This document shows, piece by piece, positions 25,260 to 33,818 of a DNA stretch of 64,000 nucleotides (its first letter is position 1; the number at the start of each line of letters is the position of its first letter). Origin of the DNA: Robertmurraya sp047302285 (GTDB taxonomy: Bacteria > Bacillota > Bacilli > Bacillales > Cytobacillaceae); NCBI RefSeq assembly GCF_047302285.1, contig NZ_CP154845.1, positions 1,922,001 to 1,986,000 on the forward strand, read 5' to 3'. The notes beneath the pieces were generated by a model. It worked only from the letters and a program-made list of their open reading frames with translations, had not been told where the DNA came from and did no database searches. Both the position numbers and the translations under genes were made by a program.

Positions 25260-26783
25260 ATGAGTGAAAAAATTAAGCAAATAGAGCAAGAGTTTACCGC
25301 TTATGTACAAAAAATGACTGCATATAATGAAGCCCTATCATTAGTTTATTGGGATTTACGTACGGGGGCACCGAAGAAAAGTGTAGAACAACGTTCGCAA
25401 GTAATTGGCACTTTGTCTTCAGAAGTATTCAAGATGTCTACGTCTGAAGAAATGGCAGCTTACATTGCAAATTTAACTACAGATGAAGCGAAAGAGGTGA
25501 TCTCTGAGATTACGAGAAAGACTGCTGAGCACTGTAAAAAAGAATATGATCGTAATAAGAAAATACCGGCAGAAGAGTATAAAGAGTATGTCATTCTTCA
25601 GTCAAAGGCAGAGAGTGTATGGGAAGAAGCGAAGGATGCATCAGATTTTGAACTCTTTAAACCATATTTAGAGAAGTTAGTGGAAACGAATAAACGTTTT
25701 GTTACATACTGGGGTTATGAAGGGAATAAATATAATACATTGCTCGATATGTACGAGCCTGGAATTACCGTAGAGATTTTAGATAATGTGTTTGGAGAAC
25801 TACGTGAGAAAATTATTCCACTAGTTAAGGCGATTTCTGAATCCGCCGACAAACCAGAAACAAGCTTCTTATTTGAGCATTTTCCGAAAGGTAAACAAAG
25901 AGATTTTAGCTTAAACATTTTAGAACAAATGGGCTACGATTTCCAAGCAGGTCGATTAGATGAAACGGTACATCCATTTGCCATTGGTTTAAACCCAGGA
26001 GATGTCCGTGTTACGACGAAATATGATGAGAAAGACTATCGTGTCGCTGTATTTGGAACGATTCACGAAGGGGGACACGCCCTCTATGAACAAAATATTT
26101 CTAAAGATTTAGTGGGAACTCCACTATGTACAGGGACTTCCATGGGGATTCATGAATCTCAATCGTTATTCTATGAAAATTTTGTTGGACGAAATTATTC
26201 ATTCTGGAAGAAAAACTATGACCTTTTAAAGTCGTACTCAAATGGTCAATTTGATCGCGTTTCTATTGAAGATTACTACCGTGCGATTAACGAATCAAAG
26301 CCATCACTCATTCGAATCGAAGCAGATGAATTAACGTATCCACTACACATCATTATTCGCTATGAAATTGAAAAAGGGCTTATCAATGGTGAAATTGAAG
26401 TAAAAGATTTACCGCAAATTTGGAATGACAAATATGAAGAGTATTTGGGAGTAAGACCTGATAATGATGCAAACGGTGTTTTACAGGATGTTCACTGGTC
26501 AGGAGGCTCATTTGGATATTTCCCATCCTATGCTCTTGGATATATGTATGCAGCACAATTCAAGAATTCCATGATAAAGGACATTCCAAATTACGATAGT
26601 TTGCTTGCAGAGGGGAATTTACAACCAATAAGGGAGTGGTTAACGAAAAACATCCATCAATACGGATCCTTGAAAAAACCATTGGAAATTCTAACTGATG
26701 TAACAGGAGAAGGTTTAAATGCTCAATTCCTGGTCGACTATCTATACGAAAAATATAGTCAGGTTTATAGCTTGAATATTTAG
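25260..26783 (+). CDS. ypwA: M32-family metallocarboxypeptidase YpwA
   Basis: A 507-residue zinc carboxypeptidase of family M32 (B. subtilis YpwA has 501 residues). The HEXXH motif is H269-E-G-G-H273 in GTIHEGGHALYEQ, followed by GIHESQSLFYEN with the third ligand Glu. These cytosolic enzymes release C-terminal residues from peptides, with broad specificity. GGGGGGA lies upstream of the ATG at 25260. It is a single-gene unit with its own terminator. Confidence 0.94.
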   Translation: MSEKIKQIEQEFTAYVQKMTAYNEALSLVYWDLRTGAPKKSVEQRSQVIGTLSSEVFKMSTSEEMAAYIANLTTDEAKEVISEITRKTAEHCKKEYDRNKKIPAEEYKEYVILQSKAESVWEEAKDASDFELFKPYLEKLVETNKRFVTYWGYEGNKYNTLLDMYEPGITVEILDNVFGELREKIIPLVKAISESADKPETSFLFEHFPKGKQRDFSLNILEQMGYDFQAGRLDETVHPFAIGLNPGDVRVTTKYDEKDYRVAVFGTIHEGGHALYEQNISKDLVGTPLCTGTSMGIHESQSLFYENFVGRNYSFWKKNYDLLKSYSNGQFDRVSIEDYYRAINESKPSLIRIEADELTYPLHIIIRYEIEKGLINGEIEVKDLPQIWNDKYEEYLGVRPDNDANGVLQDVHWSGGSFGYFPSYALGYMYAAQFKNSMIKDIPNYDSLLAEGNLQPIREWLTKNIHQYGSLKKPLEILTDVTGEGLNAQFLVDYLYEKYSQVYSLNI

Positions 26784-26794
26784 TACAACAATCT

Positions 26795-26824
26795 AGGGAT
26801 GACCTTTAATAGTCATCCCTTTTG
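26795..26824 (+). terminator. Intrinsic terminator after ypwA
   Basis: AGGGATGAC and GTCATCCCT flank an 8-base loop, followed by TTTTG. It ends directly at the ribosome-binding sequence of the next gene. Confidence 0.85.
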
Positions 26825-26836
26825 TGTGGAGGGGTT

Positions 26837-27760
26837 ATGAGAAAAGTATTGCCATATATCATGATTGCTTTCGGTGCAGCGTTATGGGGATTAATCGCCA
26901 TTTTTGTTCGAGAATTAAAAGAGGCTGGTCTGACAGAAATGGAAATTGTGACAGTACGGGTGACGTTTGCGGCTATTTTTCTCTTAATCATAGGGGCAGT
27001 TTCATATAGAGATCAATTGCAGGTGAAGATTACGAAGCTTCCTATCTTTCTTGGAACAGGAATATGTAGCATTGCTTTCTTTAATTATTGCTATTTTTTT
27101 ACGATAAATGAAATGAGTGTTTCCATCGCTGTGATTCTTCTATATACTTCACCAGCATTTGTGACGATACTTTCGTTTATCTTTTTGAAGGAGTCGATTC
27201 ATAGGCAGAAAATCATTGCCGTTATTGGAACGGTTTTAGGATGTATCTTGATTGTCGGTCTAGGTGGTGAACAACGGGCAACCATTACTGTTTTAGGGGT
27301 TCTAACAGGAATAGGTTCGGGGCTTGGCTATGCTTTATACAGCATTTTTGGAAAAGTTGCACTAAAACAGATTAAGCCTTTCACTGTTACCTTATATACA
27401 TTTATAGTAGCTGCTATAGCATTGCTCCCGTTTTCTGGATTATGGGGGAAACTAGATGTGCTTTTGTCGCCAAAAGTGTTTTTAGTAAGTGCAGGACTTG
27501 GGTTAATCCCGACAGTGATCGCCTTTTTGGCTTACACTTGGGGGCTTGAAAAAACTGAAAGTAGTAAGGCAGCTGTAATCGCAACGGTGGAACCAGTTGT
27601 TGCGATGTTGATTGGCCTCGTTGTTTTTCAAGAAACATTAGGGGTGTCCCAAATGTTTGGAGCACTATTAATCTTCGCTTCTGTAATTATCGTAAATCTT
27701 CCAGTCACAAATGGGAATTATCAATTTAAACAAAAAAGAAACACTGGTCCAATAAGCTGA
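26837..27760 (+). CDS. EamA/DMT-family transporter
   Basis: A 307-residue protein with ten predicted membrane helices in two EamA repeats (about 5-140 and 150-290). The glycine-rich starts AALWGLIAIFVREL and GSGLGYALYSIFGKVA, and ATVEPVVAMLIGLVVFQE near the end, are typical. Family members export amino acids or metabolites; the substrate here is unknown. GGAGGGG lies 3 bases before the ATG. The stop codon is in the loop of a shared terminator. Confidence 0.88.
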   Translation: MRKVLPYIMIAFGAALWGLIAIFVRELKEAGLTEMEIVTVRVTFAAIFLLIIGAVSYRDQLQVKITKLPIFLGTGICSIAFFNYCYFFTINEMSVSIAVILLYTSPAFVTILSFIFLKESIHRQKIIAVIGTVLGCILIVGLGGEQRATITVLGVLTGIGSGLGYALYSIFGKVALKQIKPFTVTLYTFIVAAIALLPFSGLWGKLDVLLSPKVFLVSAGLGLIPTVIAFLAYTWGLEKTESSKAAVIATVEPVVAMLIGLVVFQETLGVSQMFGALLIFASVIIVNLPVTNGNYQFKQKRNTGPIS

Positions 27761-27775
27761 ACCAGTGTTTCTTTT
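27734..27775. terminator. Bidirectional terminator, EamA gene and ba3 oxidase operon
   Basis: AAAGAAACACTGGT pairs perfectly with ACCAGTGTTTCTTT around a 12-base loop, with A and T runs on both sides. Confidence 0.9.
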
Positions 27776-27787
27776 ACAATGGAATGA

Positions 27788-29443
27788 TTACCAAAGTTTA
27801 TATCCTTTTGCTCCTGGTGGTGCATTTTGAATCAGGTCGATAAGTGGAATGGTGTAGGCAAATAGAATTAAAAGTACGGTAATTCCAAGCCACAGCTTCC
27901 AGTTTTCGAACACCATTGGTGCTTTTTCTGCTGGGTTTGCAGCTTCACCAACTGGGAATTCTTCTTCTCCTTTTGGAGCAAAGAATGCAAGATTGACAAA
28001 GATATAAAGCATTAAGATGATCGCAATAAAGAGAATCGAGCCACCAACCGCTTGAGCAATTTGATACGGAATCCATTCTGTTGCTTGTGCAGCACCACCG
28101 TATTCAGAGTATGCTGAACGGCGAGGGGCACCAAGTAGACCAGCAGCATGCATCGCACCTGACATGAAGGTCATTCCGATTGCCCATAGATAACCTTGAA
28201 TTAAGGCTAGCTTATTGATTTTCTTCGTTAATTTTCTACCAGTTAAATGTGGTACGAGCCAGAAAGAAACACCAAAGAATGTTAGAACAACGGCTGTAGC
28301 AACAGTTAAATGGAAATGTCCTGTTACCCAAATGGTGTTATGGACAACTTGGTTCATTTGGTGAGAAGCATTGACGATACCACCAGCACCAGCTGGAATG
28401 AAAGCAAGCATTCCGATAAATGGAACTGTAAAACGGGCATCCTTCCAAGGAAGTTTCTTAAACCATCCAAATAATCCAGTTGCTCCTTGTGAACGTCCAT
28501 AGCTTTCAAATGTTGCGAATAAGGAAAATGCCGTCATTAAAGATGGAATGATGACTAAAAATGTTAAAATAACTTGTAAGAACTTCCAAGCAGGGTCAAT
28601 ACCAGGCTCTAATAGCTGATGGTGGAAACCTACTGGAATCGAAAATAATAAAAATAGAATAAAGGACATTCTTGCTAATGAATCTGAGAAAATCTTTCCA
28701 CCGATAATCTTTGGAATCATGACATACCATGCCATATAAGCAGGGAGTAACCAGAAATATACGAGTGGGTGACCGAAGTACCAGAATAGGGTACGGCTCA
28801 CACCGACGTTCACTGTTTCAACCCATCCTAATGACCAAGGTAAAAGTTGAATTAATACAGTAGCTGCCACACCGATTGTGGCTACTGTCCACATCATCGT
28901 ATTAACAAGAGCCATGAAGGTTAGTAATGGACTTGGTTGTCCAGGGTTAGCTCTTCTCCACTCTGCGTACTTTAAAATAATTGTTGTACCAACTGCCCAG
29001 CTACCTACGACCACAAGTGTCAATCCTAAATAGAAAACAAAGTGAGCTTGTAGAGGTGCATAGAATGTATAGAGTACAGATGCTTCATTTAATAGAATCA
29101 TAACAGCGGCAGCTACAGTACCGATTGTCATAATCCAGAATCCAACCCAGCCGATCACTCTTTGCTTATTTGTAAAAGTTCCAGCTGTTTTGCTTACGGC
29201 TGCAAGCTGAAATCCCATGATGAAAAATGTTGTTAAGACGAGTCCTAATACGACTCCGTGAACCGTTAAGATTTGATAATAACCAATACCAGCAGGCAAT
29301 TGGAATTTTCCTGAACGAACCAATACTTGTAAGAGCCCTGCGAGTCCACCGACTAATAAGGCAATAAATGCTACATAAAAATGAGCCATCACTAATTTGG
29401 CATCACGACGATCAACTTTTAGATTTAAAGACGTTTTAAGCAT
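27788..29443 (-). CDS. cbaA: ba3-type (B-family) cytochrome c oxidase subunit I
   Basis: A 551-residue membrane protein with about 13 helices, matching B-type heme-copper oxidase subunit I. LTVHGVVLG holds a low-spin heme ligand, and YFGHPLVYFWLLPAY the CuB histidine and cross-linked tyrosine. FHHQLLEPG adds the CuB His pair, and VTGHFHLTVATA the heme a3 and low-spin heme histidines. It reduces oxygen to water with proton pumping. Genes for subunits IIa, II and I are in one minus-strand operon. B-type oxidases have high oxygen affinity, fitting a Crp/Fnr-like box upstream. Confidence 0.93.
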   Translation of the reverse strand: MLKTSLNLKVDRRDAKLVMAHFYVAFIALLVGGLAGLLQVLVRSGKFQLPAGIGYYQILTVHGVVLGLVLTTFFIMGFQLAAVSKTAGTFTNKQRVIGWVGFWIMTIGTVAAAVMILLNEASVLYTFYAPLQAHFVFYLGLTLVVVGSWAVGTTIILKYAEWRRANPGQPSPLLTFMALVNTMMWTVATIGVAATVLIQLLPWSLGWVETVNVGVSRTLFWYFGHPLVYFWLLPAYMAWYVMIPKIIGGKIFSDSLARMSFILFLLFSIPVGFHHQLLEPGIDPAWKFLQVILTFLVIIPSLMTAFSLFATFESYGRSQGATGLFGWFKKLPWKDARFTVPFIGMLAFIPAGAGGIVNASHQMNQVVHNTIWVTGHFHLTVATAVVLTFFGVSFWLVPHLTGRKLTKKINKLALIQGYLWAIGMTFMSGAMHAAGLLGAPRRSAYSEYGGAAQATEWIPYQIAQAVGGSILFIAIILMLYIFVNLAFFAPKGEEEFPVGEAANPAEKAPMVFENWKLWLGITVLLILFAYTIPLIDLIQNAPPGAKGYKLW

Positions 29444-29446
29444 TTA

Positions 29447-29923
29447 TTATTCCACCACCTTAATCATTGAGGTCATCATATGGTGTCCTGATCCACAATA
29501 TTCGTTACATAGAACTAGGTACTCTCCGGCTTTATCAAATGTTGTTACGATCTCACTGATATAACCTGGCTCCACCATCATGTTAATATTTGTTCCGGCT
29601 ACCCCAAAGCCGTGAATTACGTCCTTAGAAGTGACAATCACTTTCACTTTTGCTCCTAGTGGAACTTCGACTGTACCAGGAGTATAAGCAAAGGCTTGAG
29701 CTACATATACAAGCTCATAATCCCAATCTTTTCCTTCAACTTTTTTCAAACCTGGCTCTTTAAATGTTTCATGTTCGTCCACCTTTGCAGGATCAATAAC
29801 AGCTAAACAGCTAGGTGGTTGATTACCAAGGTAAAAGGCGCTCACTCCTAGAACGGATAGGAACACAAGAAGAGCCGTAACCCCGAAAATCAGCCATATT
29901 TTTTCAAATTTATGGATATGCAT
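29447..29923 (-). CDS. cbaB: ba3-type oxidase subunit II with CuA site
   Basis: A 158-residue protein with one N-terminal membrane anchor (about 10-32) and an external cupredoxin domain. The CuA ligands are visible as His in DVIHGFGV, C-x3-C in LCNEYCGSGHHMM, and the following His and Met. It receives electrons from cytochrome c and passes them to subunit I. Its stop is 3 bases upstream of the subunit I start, so the two are coupled. Confidence 0.92.
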   Translation of the reverse strand: MHIHKFEKIWLIFGVTALLVFLSVLGVSAFYLGNQPPSCLAVIDPAKVDEHETFKEPGLKKVEGKDWDYELVYVAQAFAYTPGTVEVPLGAKVKVIVTSKDVIHGFGVAGTNINMMVEPGYISEIVTTFDKAGEYLVLCNEYCGSGHHMMTSMIKVVE

Positions 29924-29945
29924 GGCCTAAAATCCCCTTTCATTT

Positions 29946-30095
29946 TTAAAACCGATCTAAGTATAAGAAGTAAACGCCAACCCAAAGTACTATGATGAAA
30001 AAGCCGACAAAGAAAACGGAAGCTAATGTGCCTTTTAAAGAAGAGCTATCCTCAATCTCTGTTCTTGTATCGCTCTTCATTTCCGCTTTAGCCAT
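29946..30095 (-). CDS. cbaD: ba3-type oxidase subunit IIa (49 residues)
   Basis: A small gene with GGAGTGAGTG before its ATG. The product has a charged N-terminus (MAKAEMKSDTRTEIEDSSS) and one membrane helix, GTLASVFFVGFFIIVLWVGVYF, ending YLDRF. This is the pattern of subunit IIa of B-type oxidases, as in Thermus, where the helix replaces a missing helix of subunit II. Its place directly upstream of subunit II confirms the call. It is the first gene of the operon. Confidence 0.88.
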   Translation of the reverse strand: MAKAEMKSDTRTEIEDSSSLKGTLASVFFVGFFIIVLWVGVYFLYLDRF

Positions 30096-30219
30096 AACAC
30101 TCACTCCTTTCGAAAAAATAGAAAATGTAAATGATTACATCTACATCATACTAGACAATTTTTGATAATCCATATGGATATAAGGATTTCACAAATTGTT
30201 CAATATTCATATATTTACT

Positions 30220-30262
30220 ATCTTAGTAGTGGAAAGTTAATTTCACAGTGATTTTTGTCACA
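30220..30262 (-). promoter_or_regulatory. Possible Crp/Fnr promoter of the ba3 oxidase operon
   Basis: AGTGATTTTTGTCACA (30247-30262, plus-strand text) has perfect GTGA/TCAC halves. On the minus strand TAAGAT follows after 21 bases, a weaker -10 (four of six). The leader to the first gene would be about 118 bases. Confidence 0.55.
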
Positions 30263-30402
30263 AATCATCGCTGGTAAATGTGAACATTTTATGAATGCTA
30301 AAAAGACCCCTGAAACCACTCCCAAAAAAAAGGGGGTTCAAGAGCCACAGGGCTGTTTTAGACAATAGTTATTTTTGGTAATAAATGGATGTTTTAAGTA
30401 GC

Positions 30403-30606
30403 TTACTTACGAAAGATATTGCTGGTGAGGTCATGTTGAGATTTATGTGGATGATTCTTATCAAAGAAGTTTAACAACTCTTTTGCAATCGCTAGTCTAC
30501 CTAGCCAATAATCGCTATTGTGCGCTTTAAATGATTTATGATAAGCCACCTGATGTTCTTCATTTATTCTTTGGATTAGGTTTTTTAGGGCAGTATTGCT
30601 ATCCAT
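30403..30606 (-). CDS. 67-residue protein of unknown function, Crp/Fnr controlled
   Basis: A soluble protein, MDSNTALKNLIQRINEEHQVAYHKSFKAHNSDYWLGRLAIAKELL and so on, rich in His (six) and helical. GAGGATG precedes the ATG at 30606, with a TTG one codon upstream. I do not recognise a family. Its promoter has a GTGA-N6-TCAT box and a TACAAT -10 in exactly the hcp geometry, so it probably belongs to the same regulon. It lies upstream of the ba3 operon, separated from it by about 300 bases. Confidence 0.65.
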   Translation of the reverse strand: MDSNTALKNLIQRINEEHQVAYHKSFKAHNSDYWLGRLAIAKELLNFFDKNHPHKSQHDLTSNIFRK

Positions 30607-30640
30607 CAAAACATCCTCATTTCTCGTTTCTTTAAAAGGA

Positions 30641-30683
30641 ATTGTATCAGAGAAGCAAATGTAGCCATATGATTTACATCACT
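30641..30683 (-). promoter_or_regulatory. Class II Crp/Fnr promoter of the 67-residue protein gene
   Basis: On the minus strand AGTGATGTAAATCATA (30668-30683) differs from the leftward DUF2249 box at only two of 16 positions. TACAAT (30641-30646) follows after 21 bases, five of six matches. Confidence 0.7.
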
Positions 30684-30896
30684 TTCAATTGTGAAATTAA
30701 TATTGTAATAGAATCTCTTTTGTTCACATATTATAGTTTTACCCCCTTTGAACGATTCGCTTTTATGCACAATATGCCTGTTTAAAACGTCACCATTTTC
30801 AGAAAATAAAATAATATGAAGTATTACAAGTATTCCGGAAGCTTGTCCTCCTGGTACGATTCGTTATAAATATAGTGAAAGAAGTGAATATTCTTT

Positions 30897-31037
30897 ATGG
30901 AAAAGTTTTACTGTGAAAATTGTAGAATATTATATGATGGAAAAGATATATGTAGAGTGTGTGGCAATACTGTTTTAAACAAAATATGGATAGAAGTTCA
31001 AAACCAAAATGGGTCAAGTGAAATAACACCGGAATAG
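30897..31037 (+). CDS. 46-residue zinc-ribbon-like protein
   Basis: A short gene encoding MEKFYCENCRILYDGKDICRVCGNTV and a polar tail. Two CxxC pairs (C6/C9 and C19/C22) make a minimal zinc ribbon. The ribosome-binding sequence is weak (GAAGTGA, 11 bases upstream). A perfect terminator overlaps its stop codon, which supports a real short transcript. Function unknown; similar mini-ribbons bind nucleic acid or proteins. Confidence 0.6.
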   Translation: MEKFYCENCRILYDGKDICRVCGNTVLNKIWIEVQNQNGSSEITPE

Positions 31038-31057
31038 TCCTAATCCGGTGTTATTTT
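31022..31057 (+). terminator. Intrinsic terminator of the zinc-ribbon gene
   Basis: AATAACACCGGA pairs perfectly with TCCGGTGTTATT around a 10-base loop containing the stop codon, followed by TTC. Confidence 0.85.
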
Positions 31058-31123
31058 CTTTCTAATTCTTCTCATTTTTGATATGTTGAAAGGTGTAGAA
31101 ATATTTAGAGAAGGGTGATAATT

Positions 31124-31897
31124 GTGTATTTGCCTTCATTTCGATTGGATGAGCAAAAGGTAATTGTAACAGGTGCTGGGAGGGGAATTGGAAGAGCTCT
31201 TGCAATTGGTTTGGCTGAAGCTGGGGCAGATATTGCCTTGTTATCAAGAACGAAAGAAGATTTAGAGGAAACGGCTAGATACATAAGTAAATTAGGAAGT
31301 GAAGCTCTAGTAATTCCGACAGACGTCACGAGTAGGGATGAAATTAATAAAAGTCTAGAGCTCATTACAGAAAAATGGGGTCGAGTTGATGTTCTTATTA
31401 ATAATGCCGGTATGAATATCCGCTCAAAGGCATTAGATGTAACAGATGAAGAGTGGCAAAAAATTATGGATACGAATCTTAAATCCGCCTTTATCATGTC
31501 TCAAGAAGTTGGAAAAGTAATGAAAGAAACAAATACAGAAGGAAGAATTATCTCAATCTCTTCTGTCGCTGGGACGGTTGCTTTAAGGACAGGAGTTGTT
31601 TATGCAGCCACAAAAGCTGCAATGATTCAAATGACGAAAGTGTTAGCAATGGAATGGGGTCCATATAATATTCGCGTAAATTCGATTGGTCCTTGGTACT
31701 TTAGAACACCATTAACAGAAAAATTACTAGCAGACAAAGAATATTTGAATGAGATCTTATCAGTTACCCCGCTGAATCGGGTGGGTGAACTCAGGGAACT
31801 TGTAGGCCCAGCTGTATTTTTAGCCTCGGAGGCAGGAAATTATGTGACAGGGCAGACGTTATTCGTTGATGGAGGCATGACTATTAAAGGTTTTTAA
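31124..31897 (+). CDS. SDR-family oxidoreductase
   Basis: A 257-residue classical short-chain dehydrogenase. The cofactor motif TGAGRGIGRA is near residue 18, NNAG near 90, and the catalytic Ser (SISSVAG) and Tyr/Lys (YAATKAA) near 142-160. The tail ends VDGGMTIKGF, as in FabG-like or gluconate 5-dehydrogenase-like enzymes; substrate unknown. The GTG at 31124 is chosen because AAGGGTG lies 6 bases upstream; a GTG at 31115 overlaps it. It is monocistronic. Confidence 0.88.
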   Translation: MYLPSFRLDEQKVIVTGAGRGIGRALAIGLAEAGADIALLSRTKEDLEETARYISKLGSEALVIPTDVTSRDEINKSLELITEKWGRVDVLINNAGMNIRSKALDVTDEEWQKIMDTNLKSAFIMSQEVGKVMKETNTEGRIISISSVAGTVALRTGVVYAATKAAMIQMTKVLAMEWGPYNIRVNSIGPWYFRTPLTEKLLADKEYLNEILSVTPLNRVGELRELVGPAVFLASEAGNYVTGQTLFVDGGMTIKGF

Positions 31898-31956
31898 TGA
31901 TAAATGACAAATAGACAAGCATTGCTTGTCTATTTCCATATTTCCAAAAACAATCT

Positions 31957-32415
31957 TTAAGCATCAAGCTCAACTGCTAATATAATCCCCAATGAGCCTA
32001 CATTTACCATATTAATAGGAAGACGAAGGGCTCGATCAAAACCATAAATCTTTGTTTGACCAATCAAAACCGTTGGGGGAGTGATGTCCATTTCGAAGCC
32101 CCTTTGGGAAATTGAAGTAGAGAGATTGCCAGCAAGCATATTACCTAATTCACCTGCAAATGATTCCAGCATTTCTCCTTCGAGAAACATTCCAAACATA
32201 CCTTCGCCAATTTTTCCGAATGTCTTCTCTTCACCTTCAATTATAACGCGACCTCGAACATCGCCAGTCATTCCGATTAAAACACCGATTGAATGCTGGG
32301 TAAAAGATTGTGTAAACAATGATGGTTTTTCTACTGTTACTTCAAACGGTATGACGGCTTTGACTGATTCGATCGTCCCGTTTAAGATGTCCGTTACACT
32401 TTTTGTTAAAGTCAC
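31957..32415 (-). CDS. cheX: CheX-type chemotaxis phosphatase
   Basis: A 152-residue protein of the CheC/CheX/FliY family. The signature E-x2-N-type helix appears as ESFAGELGNMLAGN, preceded by IGVLIGMTGDVRGRVII. CheX removes phosphate from CheY-P as a dimer. No other chemotaxis gene is in the window. The GTG start has GGGGGA 7 bases upstream. Confidence 0.82.
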   Translation of the reverse strand: MTLTKSVTDILNGTIESVKAVIPFEVTVEKPSLFTQSFTQHSIGVLIGMTGDVRGRVIIEGEEKTFGKIGEGMFGMFLEGEMLESFAGELGNMLAGNLSTSISQRGFEMDITPPTVLIGQTKIYGFDRALRLPINMVNVGSLGIILAVELDA

Positions 32416-32571
32416 TAATCATTCCCCCACTATATAATTACCTTTTATATTACCATAATTTCAACTTACGGAAAGACTAAATTCGTACGTAAAAATAGGT
32501 CTATTGACCTAATAATGTACAACAATAGTAATTGGAAATGTTTGTGTGATGAAGTTCAAAGTCATTCCATT

Positions 32572-32645
32572 TATAATAAAGGAGCACAACAATCCTTCAA
32601 AACGATGCACTTCCTTCAATTTCATTATTGAAGGAAGTTTTTTTA
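32572..32645 (+). other. Orphan -10 element and terminator upstream of bpsA
   Basis: A perfect TATAAT at 32572-32577 is followed by a strong terminator: ACTTCCTTCAAT (32609-32620) pairs perfectly with ATTGAAGGAAGT (32627-32638), then seven T. No credible -35 element and no gene lie between. It could be a short leader or small RNA of about 60 bases. The rest of the 32416-32729 gap shows nothing I can support. Confidence 0.5.
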
Positions 32646-32729
32646 TGCCTTAAGCGTGGGGAAGTAAATACATAGTTTTTTCAAAAATGGTAAAAATAAC
32701 CTCACTTAACTGAAGGAGTGGTTTTGAAC

Positions 32730-33818
32730 ATGCCTCAAATCGTCTCTGTTGCAGAGGTGCACCCAACTTACGTGATCAAGCAGCAAGAAGTCATGAACTT
32801 TGCTCGCAATCTTTTCAACAACTCCTTTAAAGATATCGACAGATTGCTAAAGGTTTTTCAAAGTGGGCAAATTGAAAAACGTCACTTCGTTAAGGGGCTA
32901 GAGTGGTTTGAGAAGGAGCACTCATTCGCGGAAAAAAATGATATATACATCGATAATGCAGTTGAATTAGGAACCGAAGCCATAAAGAAATGCTTACAAA
33001 GTGAAACATTTTTAAAGAAACAACTTGCTTTTGAGGAGGTAGACGCAATCTTTACGATTTCAAGTACCGGTATTGCAACACCTAGTATTGAAGCGAGGAT
33101 TATGAATAAACTTCCATGTACTCCATTCATAAAACGAATTCCGCTTTGGGGTCTAGGGTGTGGGGGAGGAGCTTCAGGCTTATCAAGGGCGTATGAGTAT
33201 TGTCTCGCTTATCCAAATGCGAAGGTGCTGATATTGGCTATCGAATTTTGTAGCCTTACCTTCCAAAAGAATGATCGTTCAAAAAGCAATCTAATAGGGA
33301 CATCCTTGTTTGCTGATGGAGTGGCATGTGCATTAATGGTAGGAGATGGAGTCAATAGACAAGAGTTTCAAAAAATATCAAGCGTTCCGTCCGTGCTTTC
33401 AACCCAATCGACAACCTTAAAGAATTCCCTCGATGTAATGGGTTGGCAGGTGAAGAATGAAGGTTTTTTTGTTGTATTCTCGAAGGATATTCCGACCATT
33501 ATCGAAAAAGAATTAAAGCCAGCAGTCTTTCATTTTCTAAAATTATCGGGCCATCACATGAGTGAAATTCAGCATTTTATCGCTCATCCAGGAGGAAGAA
33601 AAGTATTAGAAGCATATGAACGGGCCTTATCAATCCCATCTGCCCAAACTGAAGTTTCTGCGAATGTGTTGAAAGAATTTGGAAATATGTCTTCTGTTAC
33701 CATCTTTTACGTTTTAAAAAGATTTATGGAAGTAGGAAAAGAGGATGATTTAGGCTTGGCTACAGCACTAGGACCAGGTTTCAGTTCTGAAATGCTTTTA
33801 TTAAGGTGGGTAAAATGA
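32730..33818 (+). CDS. bpsA: Type III polyketide synthase BpsA
   Basis: A 362-residue chalcone-synthase-like enzyme. The catalytic triad is visible: C144 in GLGCGGGASG, His in FIAHPGGRKV and Asn in EFGNMSS. B. subtilis BpsA (365 residues) makes long-chain triketide and tetraketide pyrones from fatty acyl-CoA and malonyl-CoA. The ATG at 32730 is used; GAAGGAG lies upstream, and a TTG at 32724 is also possible. It overlaps bpsB by 4 bases, so the two are coupled. Confidence 0.93.
   Translation: MPQIVSVAEVHPTYVIKQQEVMNFARNLFNNSFKDIDRLLKVFQSGQIEKRHFVKGLEWFEKEHSFAEKNDIYIDNAVELGTEAIKKCLQSETFLKKQLAFEEVDAIFTISSTGIATPSIEARIMNKLPCTPFIKRIPLWGLGCGGGASGLSRAYEYCLAYPNAKVLILAIEFCSLTFQKNDRSKSNLIGTSLFADGVACALMVGDGVNRQEFQKISSVPSVLSTQSTTLKNSLDVMGWQVKNEGFFVVFSKDIPTIIEKELKPAVFHFLKLSGHHMSEIQHFIAHPGGRKVLEAYERALSIPSAQTEVSANVLKEFGNMSSVTIFYVLKRFMEVGKEDDLGLATALGPGFSSEMLLLRWVK

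Noticed and set aside
30298..30345. Hairpin-like GC-rich stretch with an A8 run
   Set aside because: Several weak alternative stems with bulges and no clean T tract; not called as a terminator.
32545..32560. TGTGA-N6-TCAAA upstream of bpsA
   Set aside because: The right half is poor and the only -10 (32572) is 10 bases too close.
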